In this document: in pieces, positions 50,980 through 62,550 of the stretch | Layout: every line of letters starts with the position of its first letter | Position numbering within the stretch: position 1 is the first letter of the stretch | Origin: Prunella strophiata | Taxonomy: Eukaryota > Chordata > Aves > Passeriformes > Prunellidae | Assembly: GCA_036583965.1 (NCBI GenBank) | Contig: JAZBQD010000014.1 | Location: forward strand, 53,139,626-53,203,625 | Direction: 5' to 3' | DNA length: 64,000 nt | Translations under genes and position numbers: made by a program | The notes under the pieces: model-generated | Databases searched by the model: none | The model's input: only the letters and a program-made list of their open reading frames with translations | Told to the model about the DNA's origin: nothing

Positions 50980-51160
50980 AGAATAATTACATCTGTGTTG
51001 AAGGAGGAGAGGAAAGGAAGTATCCTACCCAGAATCATGCAGCTAATCAATTATGAGCAGGGAATTGACCAAGCTCATAACTGAAAAGAATGTTCACACT
51101 ACATATTTAATAACTGATCTTTTTTCAACTAATGGATTAGATCTGGTACTTATAGATGCT
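50980..51160 (-). repeat. Inverted-duplication copy B, containing a MIR-like SINE
   Basis: This segment is the reverse complement of 53200-53365. Over the best 100 bases I count about five substitutions plus a small indel, and similarity continues more weakly on the flank to about 51160. On the plus strand, 'cctacccagaatcatgcagctaatcaattatgagcaggga' follows the antisense MIR core ('cccaaggtcacacagctagtaagtggcagagccggga' in the consensus). Two independent MIR insertions would be far more diverged from each other, so the pair is best read as a later duplication of a MIR-containing segment in inverted orientation. Confidence 0.8.
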
Positions 51161-51877
51161 TGGAATAAATCCATATAAATTATTCCTGACAGTAAGAGGA
51201 TATGAGTGTGGCCAAAGGCAAAAACCCCCCAAAACTCAAAACCTTGCAAGGGAAGAAAAGAAGGGTGGGAAAGGCTTCCTCAAGCTGAGAAAACTTGTCA
51301 CACATAGTATGTATGTAGTGAGGAAAGTGGCAAAAATATTTAGTGCTGGGTATGATTTGCTATGGAGTGTATTCATGGTTTTCATAGAAGGCAGATGCAC
51401 ATTAAGCAAAATAGACATGCATGATAGTGATTAAAAAAATTAAAAAATGCTGATAAGTATTCTGTATATTCAGTGGAAATGCACTGCTGTCATTGTTCTT
51501 GTATCCCACCTCTTTTTCCAGGTTCACTTAAATGACTGTCTTGTATGAGATGTATGCTTCTATTTATGTGGAAGTTAGTGAATAATTCAATTTACTTGAC
51601 ACATCCAGCCTCTTAACCACTTCAGCTTTCCAGCAGCGTAACATGATACCTATGAACTTACTTGTTAAAACTTAAATGGCTTTTTCTATGTTTGAATATA
51701 TGGAAACACTGTTCTAAGTTCACAAAAAAAGTTGTTTTCCTCTTTTCTTCAAGAGTTAACTATGTATTGTTAGAAATACAAATGCATATTATGTTGTTTC
51801 TTTTTGTAGTCAGAATTAAAGAGATGCCAGTGAGTTTAATTTCTGATGACAGGCTAGATTTTAGGAAAACATAAAAT
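51161..51877. other. Non-coding DNA inside the inverted-repeat pair
   Basis: AT-rich sequence with A/C-rich low-complexity near 51220-51245. The overlapping frames on opposite strands (51156-51434 and 51236-51418) are not convincing. Confidence 0.5.
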
Positions 51878-51916
51878 ACCCAATTTAGAAATATAAAAAA
51901 CCCAATTTAGAAATAT
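51878..51916. repeat. Near-tandem duplication, about 22-bp unit
   Basis: 'acccaatttagaaatat' at 51878-51894 recurs at 51900-51916, separated by a few A's. Confidence 0.93.
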
Positions 51917-51984
51917 TAAAATCATAGAGCATTTTATATAATGAATATATAATGAGAAAAAGCAGTAAAAAAAATGTTGCTCTT

Positions 51985-52015
51985 TCATCTATCATCTATA
52001 TCTATCTATGATCTA
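51985..52015. repeat. Short degenerate (ATCT)n repeat
   Basis: Overlapping 'atctatcatctatatctatctatgatct' words. It is an imperfect tetranucleotide repeat. Confidence 0.85.
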
Positions 52016-52213
52016 GCTACTTATGCACTTAATTGTTTCTTTCCCTTTACTGTTAAAACTCTAGTAAATTTTGAATCTGTCTTTTTATTCCTGGGGTCAT
52101 GTGCTACATTCCTATTCATACAAAATATAAAGTCTGAAAGAGACAGTCCATTTCCCTCTCAGTTTAAAGTAGAGTGTATATCTTTACTTCCATCTTCATC
52201 ACAGGGATACTGG

Positions 52214-52271
52214 TATTCAATTCTGGAAGTAGCTTTTTTACTGATATTCAATTCTGGAAGTAGCTTTTTTA
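52214..52271. repeat. Perfect 27-bp duplication, 31-bp period
   Basis: A 27-bp word beginning 'tattcaattctggaagtagc' occurs at 52214-52240 and again at 52245-52271, separated by 'ctga'. No mismatch was seen, which suggests a recent event. Confidence 0.95.
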
Positions 52272-52293
52272 AGAAGCTTATTTTTATATATAT

Positions 52294-52330
52294 CCTCAGA
52301 TTAAAAGCATGTGTCCTCAAATTAAAAGCA
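52294..52330. repeat. 16-bp duplication, 21-bp period
   Basis: 'cctcagattaaaagca' at 52294-52309 and 'cctcaaattaaaagca' at 52315-52330 differ at one base. Confidence 0.92.
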
Positions 52331-52780
52331 CTTTCTGAAATCATCAGTTTCTGGCCTACCTTTATCAAGAGAACAGGATTTTACTGAAAACCTGGCAGCA
52401 GGACCAGAAGGCAACACAAAAAAGAGATGGAGGAATGTGAGAATGAGGGACAGAAGGAAGTGCCAAGGGAAAACAGCTGTTAGACAAGGCTTCAAGGGAA
52501 ACTTGAAAAGACTGACAGATGTGCTGCACTTGTCAGAATTCAGAAAGCCCTCCATGGACTGAAATACAGCACTCACCTCCTTAATAAGGTCAGACTCCAG
52601 CTCTGCATGCTTTCTTTTCTTTTTGATAAAACTTAGGGTACCTGAATCTATCCCTCTGCCACATCTATCCTCTTTTGCATTATGTTTGAACATGTCACAG
52701 TCTCAGACCATAGTTTCACCTGAAAACAAAAGTAAGGGCTGACACTCAATTGGTGTTCCAAAATACAAGTATTCTCTTGC
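52331..52780. other. Non-coding DNA, no recognised gene
   Basis: A minus-strand frame at 52322-52693 is open for 123 codons without homopolymers, the longest such frame here. I recognise no domain, start context or splice site that would support it. Its left end runs into the duplicated words at 52294-52330. Confidence 0.4.
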
Positions 52781-52831
52781 TTTTTTTTTGTTTGTTTGTT
52801 TGTTTGTTTGTTTGTTTGTTTTCTTTCTTTC
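52781..52831. repeat. (GTTT)n / (CTTT)n microsatellite
   Basis: T9 followed by eight 'gttt' units and then three 'cttt' units. It is a clean tetranucleotide array. Confidence 0.97.
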
Positions 52832-53199
52832 TAGTGTGGTAGGGTTTGAATGACAACCCCTCTTACTAGTCTCCATTTTTTGGAATATATTTTAATAAAA
52901 TTGTCTCTCTTTTTCCATAATAAAATTGACTTTTACATTACTGTCCTGTATTCAGCTAGGGGAGAGATAATTTCTTCTCTGTAGCTGTTACAGTGTTGTA
53001 TTTTGTATTTGTATTGAGGACAGTGTTGACAGTATGCTGATGTTTTGGTTTTTTGCTAAGCCATGTTTATCCTAAGTCAAGACTTGCAAGTATCCGAGTT
53101 TGTATAAAAATTGAATGCATATATACTTCTGTGAAATATGAGATGTTTTTATTTTGGAGATGGTTTCTAAACTACAGAATTAAAATCTTGTCCTAAGGT

Positions 53200-53365
53200 T
53201 CTCATCAACCTAATCCATGAGTTAAAAAAGAGATCCGTTTTATTCATATAGTGTGAACATTCTTTTCAGTTATGAGCTTGGTCAATTCCCTGCTCATAAT
53301 TGATTTGCTGCACGACTCTGGGTAGGATACTTCTTTTCCTCTCTTCAAAACAGATGTAATTCTAT
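53200..53365 (+). repeat. Inverted-duplication copy A, containing a MIR-like SINE
   Basis: The plus-strand sequence from 'gtgaacattcttttcagtta' to 'acagatgtaatt' matches the reverse complement of the segment at 50980-51160 almost exactly, and similarity extends leftward through 'aatccatgagtt' to about 53200. 'ttgctgcacgactctgggta' plus 'ggatacttcttttcctctctt' corresponds to the MIR core 'ttgctgtgtgaccttgggcaagtcacttcacctctctg'. It is the partner of copy B, with centres about 2.2 kb apart. MIR is an ancient tRNA-derived SINE found across amniotes. Confidence 0.8.
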
Positions 53366-54989
53366 CCACTTTTCTTTAATTTTTGTCTTTTTCAAAGCAC
53401 TTTAGCTCTGTCAAAGAGGGAAGTGTTGAGAAGTGGTATTTTTATTCATTTTTTCATGTTGGCCTTTTTTAAAAACAGACTTTAATTTCAAACATAATCT
53501 TCTAAGTATATTAATATTCAAAACCTGACCAATAGATATAGATTATTACCAGTTGAAATATTGGAATAGCTAATCCACTGTTCAAAGGAGTTTATAGAAA
53601 AGAAATTTAATATAATTTAAGTAGGGAAGTTTCAGTGTATCAGATTCTCACAAAATGAAATAAGGAAATGGTGGTGAAGGCAAGAGGGGTAGTTAACTCC
53701 TTTTCTGAAGAAAATTTGGGAATGTTCTTCCTCTTCATTTGGAATACATGTAATTCATTTGGAATTACCTGTAATTTCAGGCAGATTGTAAAACCATTCT
53801 TACTACAACTATTTACAGTAGAAAATTCTGAATCTCCAAAGTTTACTTGCTGAGTGATAATGCCATTTATTCAATCTCTGAAAACTTTCTCACAGTGTAG
53901 ATTCATACTCTGGAGCCCTTTAGTCCTTTGTGTACCATGCCTTATCATTTTCTCCAGTTCATGTTCTCCCATTTGTGATGGTTTTCCCTCAAAACAAATA
54001 GTCCCATGCCCCAGTGAGACAAATTTACTTCATCTTGGTGTACAGTATCCAGAGCCAGATTTGTGCCTTGTGTCTCTTCTCATTTGTGGGAAAACAGTTT
54101 TTGATAAGGAATTTATGGAAGTACTTTGATATCTCTGTATAAAAATGCAGATCTGTCTGTTATAAAAATTTATAAAAAGAAATTTCTTTTGTAAGGAGCT
54201 ATGTATATTGAAGTTATAAGGATAGGTTTTGTGTTTAATAATATGCTTATTTAGGAAAAGAAAAGTAGATCAATAAAAATTACTTACCACAGTAGTTTGA
54301 GGATTGTCATGCATGAAGAGCAGAAAATGTGATAAGGTTCTGGCACAGAGTGACTTTGTGACACTGTTCATTTTTTTTCAGTAAGGAAAAAAATGCTTTT
54401 ATTTCTCTCAGAAAGGAACCCTTTCCTGGGTTTTTAGACATAATATGCTGGCTTTTGTGCATTTATAAAGATGCATTCCAGCTTGTTGAGGTATTTTCCA
54501 AAGAAGACATATACTCAGAGGTAGCTTACAGACAGACTCTCTGGGGAAGGATTGAAATGGATTGTTAAATTTAGAAAAAAGGATACCATTTTTACACCTT
54601 TTGTAAATGCTACCCATATTTATTCTAAGACATAAAATTTTTGCAAGCTAGTGGAAATTATAAGTATGTACCTGCACAATATTATTTCTATGTAAATTAG
54701 TATCCACACTAGAGTAATATGTACAGTGTGTACCTATACTTTTATAATAGTTTGAAATGAAGGTAGGTTGAATATTAAGATGCAATGGCTTATTTTCAGA
54801 CTACCAACCAACAAAACACCAATTTTTTTTGGAGAGAATCAGTCTCACTTGGCCAGCATGTGCGTGTATATGTGTGGGTGAGTGGGTGTTCGGTTTTGTT
54901 CTGATGGCTTATCATTTTCTCTCTGATTAATGACAGACAGCTAAGTTCTGTCTTTGCACCTAGATGCCTCTAGACAAAGAATGCAAGGG
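53366..54989. other. Non-coding AT-rich DNA, no gene seen
   Basis: Unique sequence. A degenerate direct repeat of about 22 bp ('ttcatttggaat...gtaatt') occupies 53734-53776. The frame at 53854-54129 (91 codons) has no recognised domain. Confidence 0.5.
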
Positions 54990-55008
54990 TTTTTTTTTTT
55001 TTTTTTTT
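54990..55008. repeat. Poly-T tract (19 T)
   Basis: An uninterrupted T run, translated as lysines in the 149-codon minus-strand frame 54960-55409. Confidence 0.95.
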
Positions 55009-55239
55009 GCTTTTAGTCTTACTGATGTAAAGCAAGAAACTTCATGGATTTTACCCTGTATGTTAATAGGAAATGCACACCACAAATGCAGCTTTGAACA
55101 CATCAAATGTAGCTGCAGCTCTCCTGAACATCCTGCCAGCTCGAGCAGTCCTTTGTCCTGTGTAATGTCTGACTTCCAGTGTGGGGTTGTAGGATTTTTG
55201 TAGTCCTTCATTTTTCTTTCAAAGTGGAACTGGGGCAGG
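55009..55239. other. Non-coding DNA, no gene seen
   Basis: Unique sequence leading into the GC-rich block. Nothing is recognised. Confidence 0.45.
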
Positions 55240-55640
55240 GTCAAGAAAGGTGCTAGAGGCAGGTGGCATTTCAGGAAAAGGGAAAGCAATGAAGCAGCAG
55301 TGCCCCTGCCAGGTGGGCAGCACAGCTCCTCCAGTGTCCCTCTGCAGGACTGCCTGTCAAAGCACAGCCCCTGCAGGGTGCCCCAGCCCTGGGGCCCAGA
55401 AAAAGGCAAAGCATGCTTGATTATATCTTATGGAGGAGATCTCCACGCTTATAGAGCTGCTCCCAGGGCTGTCACAGGGGGTGATTGGCCCAAAAGAGGC
55501 TCATCCACACAAACATGAAGGTGCAGTGGCAGGGAGAGCAACCTCAATGGCCCAGTCAGAGGCAGGACACTGTGCCCTGGCTCCTTCCAGGAGAGCTTCA
55601 GCACTGATTGTGAAACACTTCCAGTCAACAAGAGCAGGAC
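55240..55640. other. GC-rich block of unknown origin
   Basis: The most G+C-rich 400 bp in the window, with words such as 'ctgcagggtgccccagccct' and 'cagtgcccctgccaggtggg'. It is low in CpG, so it is not a CpG island. Several overlapping frames on both strands are open (55300-55518, 55430-55648, 55449-55655 minus, and the right end of 54960-55409 minus), as expected in GC-rich DNA. It may be an unrecognised LTR or an old retrocopy. No terminal motifs were identified. Confidence 0.4.
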
Positions 55641-58600
55641 TGTGCTGAGTGACATTAGAGGATACAGTGAAGAGCATTTAGGGATTGTTCAAAGATTAGT
55701 ATGGGCTGTTCAAGGGAAGGAACCAAAGGTGAAGAAAGAGAGGGATGAAGGTGATTAGGGGAGGATCAGGCAAGGGAAAGTAAAAGGAAAAGAGGTTAAA
55801 AGGGTCTGGATGTGTTTAAACTGGACTTGTTGCTGCCCTTTTCTCACAGTATCCTGCTCCCAGTCACTGCCATCTGACCTGGGGGCTCAGTAAAATCCAT
55901 TTCTGTTTTCCTGGGTGAGGGGTCTCTATTCCCTGTGCATCTCTGTTAGTGTCAGTAACTGCAGTTGGAACAGCTTTCAAAGGGCTGGGGCTTCTGGGAC
56001 CAGCACCTGGAGTGAGGATATGCACATCTGCTGTGATGGCTGGTAAATATCAAACTGGACTAGCTCCCAAGTAGATTAAGTAGCTTGGTAGCCATGCTTT
56101 GAAGTGCTTGTTAGTCTAGGACAGATATGTGTGTGTCTGGGGAGAGGCTGACTGCTGGAAGGACAGGTGCCTGCCAGCTACTGGGGAGATTGTGGACTCT
56201 GGGAGCTGCTTCAGACACTCATTTGTATGCACCTGTGTGATGTTTGCAGTGTTGACATGATTTTATGTAAGTATTATTTTCTTTGAAATGGACATACTAG
56301 CTAACATAATTAAATCATGTGTGTACAGCATATAACCCAGCCATACAGTTCTTTCATTAAATACTTTTTGCTAGACTTGGAAGCCTAAATACTTCTGCCA
56401 TCACAAGTCTTCCCATTTTCTCTATTTATTCTATTAATCTTTCTCTCCATCTGTTCAGATTTCAATATATCCTTTCTGACCATTAGTCATTCCAGCTGTG
56501 CTGGTTCCAGCTGAGGTGTCATCAGTGTTTGCACAGGGCACTGAACTTTGAATTGGTCTTTTTATGGTGTCACCAGGTGATGTCAAATATAGCACTCTTT
56601 TAAACATACCCTCCCCCCCCAATTCCTAATCAAAAATGCACCATTATATTCACCAAAAAGACAGCTGGTAAAATATTCTTCCACTAACAAACTGAAAATA
56701 ACTGAAATTCTTGCAGATTACAGTACAATTTTTAAAAACTTAGGTTAGAAAAGTAAAAAAAAAATCAGTTTGAAAAGGATAATTCAAGCATTCTACAAAA
56801 TTTTTTTATGTTTCCAGTAACCAAATAGAAGCATCATGTGTTGTACTGCTTGCATTATTTTTCAGTGTCAACCAAGATGAATGAAACCTTGCTTCTACTA
56901 CCAAAGAAACTTGAGAGTTAAAAAAACAAAGAGAAGGAAGGAGGTCATATGAGTATATATTTAAAACACACTAACAAAAATGAATGTTATTGCTTTTTTT
57001 GTCCTGCATATATGAAGATTTTTCTACTGCACAGTCTGTGGGATATCTTGGTTCCTGTTAGAAGGGGATAGCTTCTTTTGGGATTCTGGGTCCCAAGAAC
57101 AAGCATCCAGCTACTGGGCATGCAATTTTGGGGGAAATTAGTTTGTGAAGAGGTCAAGGTTCCAGTGGGGTTGTAAGGGACTATTGGCAGAGAAATCAAA
57201 GTGAGCATCACAGGTTGCTAAAGCAATTTGTGCTCATTGCACAAATAGTAGTTACCATACAGTGCCAGCATTTCCAATTCTAATGGGTTTCACCAGAGAC
57301 TGCTTTTCCCACATCAGATGTTTTAATTGCTCATATCTTTCAGTCATTTCCAACTATAGCTTATTGACATCAGAACATATGTATTGATATGTTTTAATGT
57401 TCAAAATTACCTTATAAGATAGGTGGCTTCTTTTTCTGTGTTAGACAAAAATAAAAAAATAACATAAGGTAAGAAATTAATTCTTCATTTTTAAGTATTA
57501 CTAGAGGGCAGAGAGGAAGATTTTGAACCTCTAACTAAAGCTATTTTTAGGAACTGGAATTATTTTGCTTAGTATATAAGAATACTTAGTGTGAACTTGT
57601 ACTTAGTAAGAGATGCTTCAGAAAAAGCTCTTGACATACTTTTATATGAAGATTTTTCATGTGAGAAAAGGCTGTAAGAACTTTTCAAAGTACCACTTGA
57701 AAGAGCAGAGAAAAAAGTCTGTTCATCCAGCACATCCTACTGCAAACTGAGAGTCAGAGAAACAACTGAGAATGAGAGGAGAAACCTTCACTCTAACCCT
57801 CCCAGTTCCAAAGTATGGAAAAGAATGACTATCCCTCAGATGGGAAGAGTTAATGCTGTTTCTTTCTCAGAAAACAGGTGAAGGAAAGCTGTCAGTTCTC
57901 TTTAGAGCTCCTCTTTGGGTGCCCAAATTGCATTCAGCTCAATTCTAGTTCCCTGAGACTAGAAGCTATTCACTACAAGAAAAGTCATATTCTTTTAGAA
58001 AAATATAGAACATTTCCCCTCCCTTGTTTCTATCTGTTTAAGGAAGAAATAAAGTGAGTGAAAGGCTAGAGGGAAAATATTGAGAGAAGGGGGGAAAAAA
58101 CCTTAGGAAGAGAGAGATATACTAGAATAAGAAACCATGCTCTTTCCATTAACAGGAATACATGAGAAACATAAACATGCAATAACCTTTTAATTTGACT
58201 TCAAAGCTTTTAAGTGCTCAGTTATGAAGAAATTGGAGTTTGTGAGAGGGATTAATCATCAGGTGTCCCTGCTGAAACCTCTTCAATTTGCAGAAGATGA
58301 CTTTAAAATTGTTTTCCTTATCCTTTTAGAAGAAGTAAAACCTATTCCTTCAAAGCTGCCACAGTGTGAAGACTTGCTGTTCCACATGAGATCTACATGT
58401 ACCTAAGCCATCTTCATGTATATGGAGTTGTACATGTCCTGAGAAATTGTGATTATTTTTCTTTGAGTTAGCACATGGCTACACCAGTTCTAATGTGCTC
58501 TTGGTTAATTTTCTTGCTTTTAGCATTGTATGCTAGGCTGGAGTTTGTGCATCATCTCTTCTAAATCACATTTCAATTGCAAAAAATAAAATTATGCACA

Positions 58601-59168
58601 ATTTTAATTATGCAGAGATGTAACATATCTTTCTTGCCTGCTTGAAATCTACATTTACTCAGGTACATTAACTGTAATTACTGTACTGGCTTCTCATACC
58701 AAAATATCACAAAACTGTGGTTAGGATTTAATCATGTATAAATAATCCTTTCAGCAGACACATCATATGAAAACAGAATTCCATGTGATACTCTAGTACT
58801 CCTTGCAGCCAGAAGAAGTGTTGCCACTGCAAGAGTCTTACTTTGGTTTCCATAGAAACCTTTTGCTGTTGAATGTAATTTCATTATTAATAGACTCTTC
58901 ATGTGTTTTGTTTTGCAGTTTTGGGTCAGTTTTACAAATGCCAGCCAGTTCTGAATTTTGCAGTTAAATTTCCCTTATGGATTTCCTTTCTACATCTGCT
59001 GCCTTAAAAAGTAGAAAATACTAACTCAAGTAGTCCTCTTGAAGCTGGATAGGCTGCCTCACCAGCCAAATTTGATGTACTTTCAGGGTAAAGTAGCTTC
59101 ATGAACAGTCTGACTATTGTTTTCTTATTCTACTTGGTCTCCCTCTCTGTCATCTGAATACATATATT
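55641..59168. other. Non-coding DNA, no gene seen
   Basis: Unique sequence. The C tract at about 56611-56620 and a few A runs are the only simple repeats. Frames at 56987-57211 (minus) and 58224-58406 have no recognised domain. Confidence 0.5.
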
Positions 59169-59189
59169 TGTGTGTGTGTGTTTGTGTGT
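59169..59189. repeat. Short (GT)n microsatellite
   Basis: 'tgtgtgtgtgtttgtgtgt', about 20 bp with one interruption. Confidence 0.9.
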
Positions 59190-62100
59190 TCATATAGACA
59201 TATCAGACCTTTAGCTGGAGATTCACTGAGGAGAAAATCCAGCATGCAAGATTGCAAATGTTTGGTTTCAATTTTCTGTGGGTGATTCCAATTGTAGCTT
59301 TTCTTGAGTATGGAACGGTTTCTTATTTGAACTCATAAATTAAAGACAAATTCAGTTCTTGGGAACATTTGGTCCTTCTAACAGCTAATCTGAGCTAATA
59401 GGATTTGTCAAAGCAAAGTGTCATTTCTCAGTCTAAATATAGTCTTTTCTCAATTTCTAAGAGAAATGCCTTTATTGCATTGACTGGCTATGCATTATTA
59501 TCATTACCTGGCATTGTGTAGAACTGGACAAAAGGAGTGGTTCATTCCCTGGAGCAGACTGTGACCCAGCTGCCCACAGCTGGCCTAGGAGGGGGTAAAC
59601 AGCTGTAGCTCAATGAAACATGTTTCCTGACTAAAACTGAGCTAAACTGCTGTAGCTTTCAAATCTCAAGAACAATTGCTCATGCATTGATCCTGGGCCT
59701 TCTGGAGCAACTGCAGAGTACACTTGTCTGTCAGTTGGACACATCAGCAAATAAAGCAGAAAAGAGAGATGTCAAGGAATGCAAAATTAATTTTTTTCAT
59801 GCCTTTCAAAAAAGAAGTTTATAGAGCAAAGCAGACTGTCTCAAGTTTTTTTTTTTCCTTATAGTTATAATATAATTGAAATTAGATTTTAGATTACTGA
59901 TAAATAGAAATTAGAATTCTTTAGTGTTCTTGCTCAAATAAAATGCATTTACATCTTTTTGACAGATGTAGTGAAACAAGGTTGAGAAGTAATCATGCTC
60001 AGTGTCCAGAATGATCCTCCAGATCCTCCAGAATGTGGATCTGCTTGTTGACCACTGAGACTCCCCTTGATGGCTTTAGAGACACAGTATGGCATATATG
60101 GTTTGGATGTTAACATGGTCTGATATCCCAGAAAAAAAAAAAAAAAAGATTCTTTCAGAGTCTATTTATAATCTTATAAATTGACTTATTTTGGATTCAA
60201 TAGAAGTCTGAGTTCTGTTTTGACTAAATTGGCTTATTTTGTCCCTTCCCACAATTGTTAAAATTTTATAAGGCACTAAGTGAATTTAAGATGTATGCCT
60301 CCCTTTTGAAATTTACAGGTGCTGCTTTGTCATCCTCTCAAAACAATGCTTGCCATGCCCTTGTTTTAATAAAAACAATTTGGGTATTTACAGTAGAGAA
60401 ATGACATGACCTTGAAAGATGATCACCTTTCTACTGCAAAGGAAAATATTCCCCTATCACTCACTGACCAGTTCATCCACACATTTTCACATACTGTATT
60501 AAAAACTTCCAGCAGCATTTAATGTATTCACCCTGTCTCTTTTAATACACAGAGGGGATTTTTTGTTTGGCTGGAATGAAGCTTGTCTGGATAAAACACA
60601 GGAGAAATTTCAGCTCATTTATCTTCAACCACCTAAAATTTTGATGACTAATCTGCACAATTTGTCTAAGTTTCCTTTATAAGAGATAAAAAAAGAAATT
60701 TCAGATAGTGATTTTTTCTCAGATAAAACATGTCTTAGGTGAGATAGGCTGATTTCTGGACATACAGATGTATTTTTTTTCTTTTCTGTTTTACATAAGG
60801 AGTCTACATGAACAACTTAAACTTGATATAGAACTTTTGGCAAACTGAAAAAAGATGATACTAATTTTAGACATGCATCTTAGTTTTGGTATATAAACTA
60901 GACAGAGTTTTTGCTCTGTAAATAGTGCTCTGTGTGTTGCTGTGTAGGGAAAAAAAATCTTAAAGGATATAACATTTGCAAGGAAGGCAGAAGTGAGGAA
61001 AAGGGGGAGGGGAGAGCATGTTTTTTTTTTAAAACATAGAGAATTAGGCAAGCCATTCTATTTCCCCTTGTTCTCTGTATTTCCTGAGACAGAGTGCTCT
61101 GTACTTCAGCTGCACTTTGCCCAATAGGAATTCTGTGATTTCCCACAGGAGAGCTATGGTCAGCAGAAGAGCCAAAGTGATGTGAAGCAAGCAGCCCAAG
61201 AGCAGTTGAAAGGTCACTGTTACACACATGTGAACACTTTGTACCACACTGGCTGCTTTAACTGGTTTGGAATACATCAGAGAGTCATGAAAATGTCTGG
61301 TTCTCTATCTGGAACAGTTTGGTGCAAAACATGCTCATTCTCTTATCAGTTTGCTTCCCTTTTAAAGACTTCAAAATTCTATCAGAAGTTTCTTTTTAAC
61401 CTCTTAAACTTCTAGCTGCTTAAAAATGTACCTCAAGCTGCTTTAGGATGCTTAAAACTTCATTCATGGCAGAGATTTGAACAACTTATTCCAAATACCA
61501 GTGTGAGAGACAGTAAGGGGAGCTGTGGTAGCATTACTTTTTCATTTTCTAGGAGAAATGTCAAAGTTTTCAGACAAAGTTTCAGACTAAAACATCAATG
61601 AAAAGAAAACTAAAGTGGAAACTGCTAGCATAATCAGTAGGCTTTAATAATGTGTAGAAATGAATAAGCATTAGTAAATTTAAGGGACAAGCTTTTACAC
61701 AATGAATGTATAACAGAAAATCTCATCAGAGTCAGCAATAATTGCCTAATTTTTAACTAAGTTGTGTGTTAAATCCAGACTATATGTTCCTTGCAAGCTT
61801 TTATTTTGCAGAGAATAAATCAATACTTAGGAAACTTGGAAAAGGATCCTGATTTTCTCTATTTTAATGTCTCTTACCTTTTTATCAAATATGAGAAAAT
61901 CCATATGTGATCCTTAGGCATCTATATCAGGGTTCTACAGCTTTATTACATGTAATGAATTTAGTCAGGAGGGTTTCTATGCATCTAATGTTCTGGGCAA
62001 AGAATAGCTTTAATAAAGTAAATTTGAAAAGAAGACACAGCTTTTCTTTGCTATATCTCTTATAGCAACCTGACCTGGACACTAGCAAAATGCCAGAAAA

Positions 62101-62403
62101 TTTGAAGTGGTGATGAAATCTGGCTGCTTGCCAGTGCCACTGATTCAACTCAATGCAATGGTAAATCTTATGTAGGAGCCTATTGCACAGTGACAGAATT
62201 ACTTTCAGCTTGGCAAGAACAGTGTAAACAGACCTATGGGCTGAGACTACAGGTGCACAAGAGAAGTGTAAACAGCTTGACTTCAAGAATCCCAGCTGAA
62301 TAACATCTCATGTTCTACTACAGTTACATTGAATGTAACCTTCACAAAGGATAAAAGCCACAGAAGGTGGCATGTTTCTTATTTCTTTGTGCATCAAACA
62401 CAG
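59190..62403. other. Non-coding DNA, no gene seen
   Basis: Unique sequence. A perfect 9-bp tandem pair ('atcctccag' twice) is at 60014-60031 and a 16-A tract is at 60132-60147. Overlapping minus-strand frames at 60791-61277 and the 119-codon minus-strand frame at 61927-62286 show no domain I recognise. Confidence 0.5.
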
Positions 62404-62550
62404 AGAAAGAAAAAAAAAGAAGTTGCTTTGAAAAAAACCCCAAACCCCTCTACTCTCTTCCACTCTTGCACACATACACACACACCACCACCAACAACAG
62501 CAAAAAAAAAAAAAACCCAAAAAAAAAAACCAACAACAAAAAAAAAAAAC
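62404..62550. repeat. A/C-rich low-complexity region
   Basis: A tracts mixed with a short (CA)n array, 'accaccacc' and 'caacaac' words. It is simple sequence without coding potential. The Lys-rich frames at 62329-62585 come from it. Confidence 0.95.

Noticed and set aside
51974..52387. 137-codon plus-strand open frame
   Set aside because: Hydrophobic, AT-derived composition, and part of the peptide is duplicated only because of the 31-bp DNA duplication at 52214-52271. It overlaps a frame on the other strand.
52322..52693. 123-codon minus-strand open frame free of homopolymers
   Set aside because: The longest clean frame, but there is no recognisable family, signal peptide or splice site. 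It could be chance at this window size. A blastx would decide.
54960..55409. 149-codon minus-strand open frame
   Set aside because: It is helped by the GC-rich block and a poly-T tract. I recognise no domain and see no conserved start context.
58845..58860. 'ggtttccatagaaacc', resembling an RFX X-box
   Set aside because: It departs from the X-box consensus at a key purine position, and a single weak motif is not evidence of a site.
59505..59760. GC-richer stretch ending in an 'aataaagc' word, considered as a solo LTR
   Set aside because: No TATA box at proper spacing, no terminal repeats and no family recognised.
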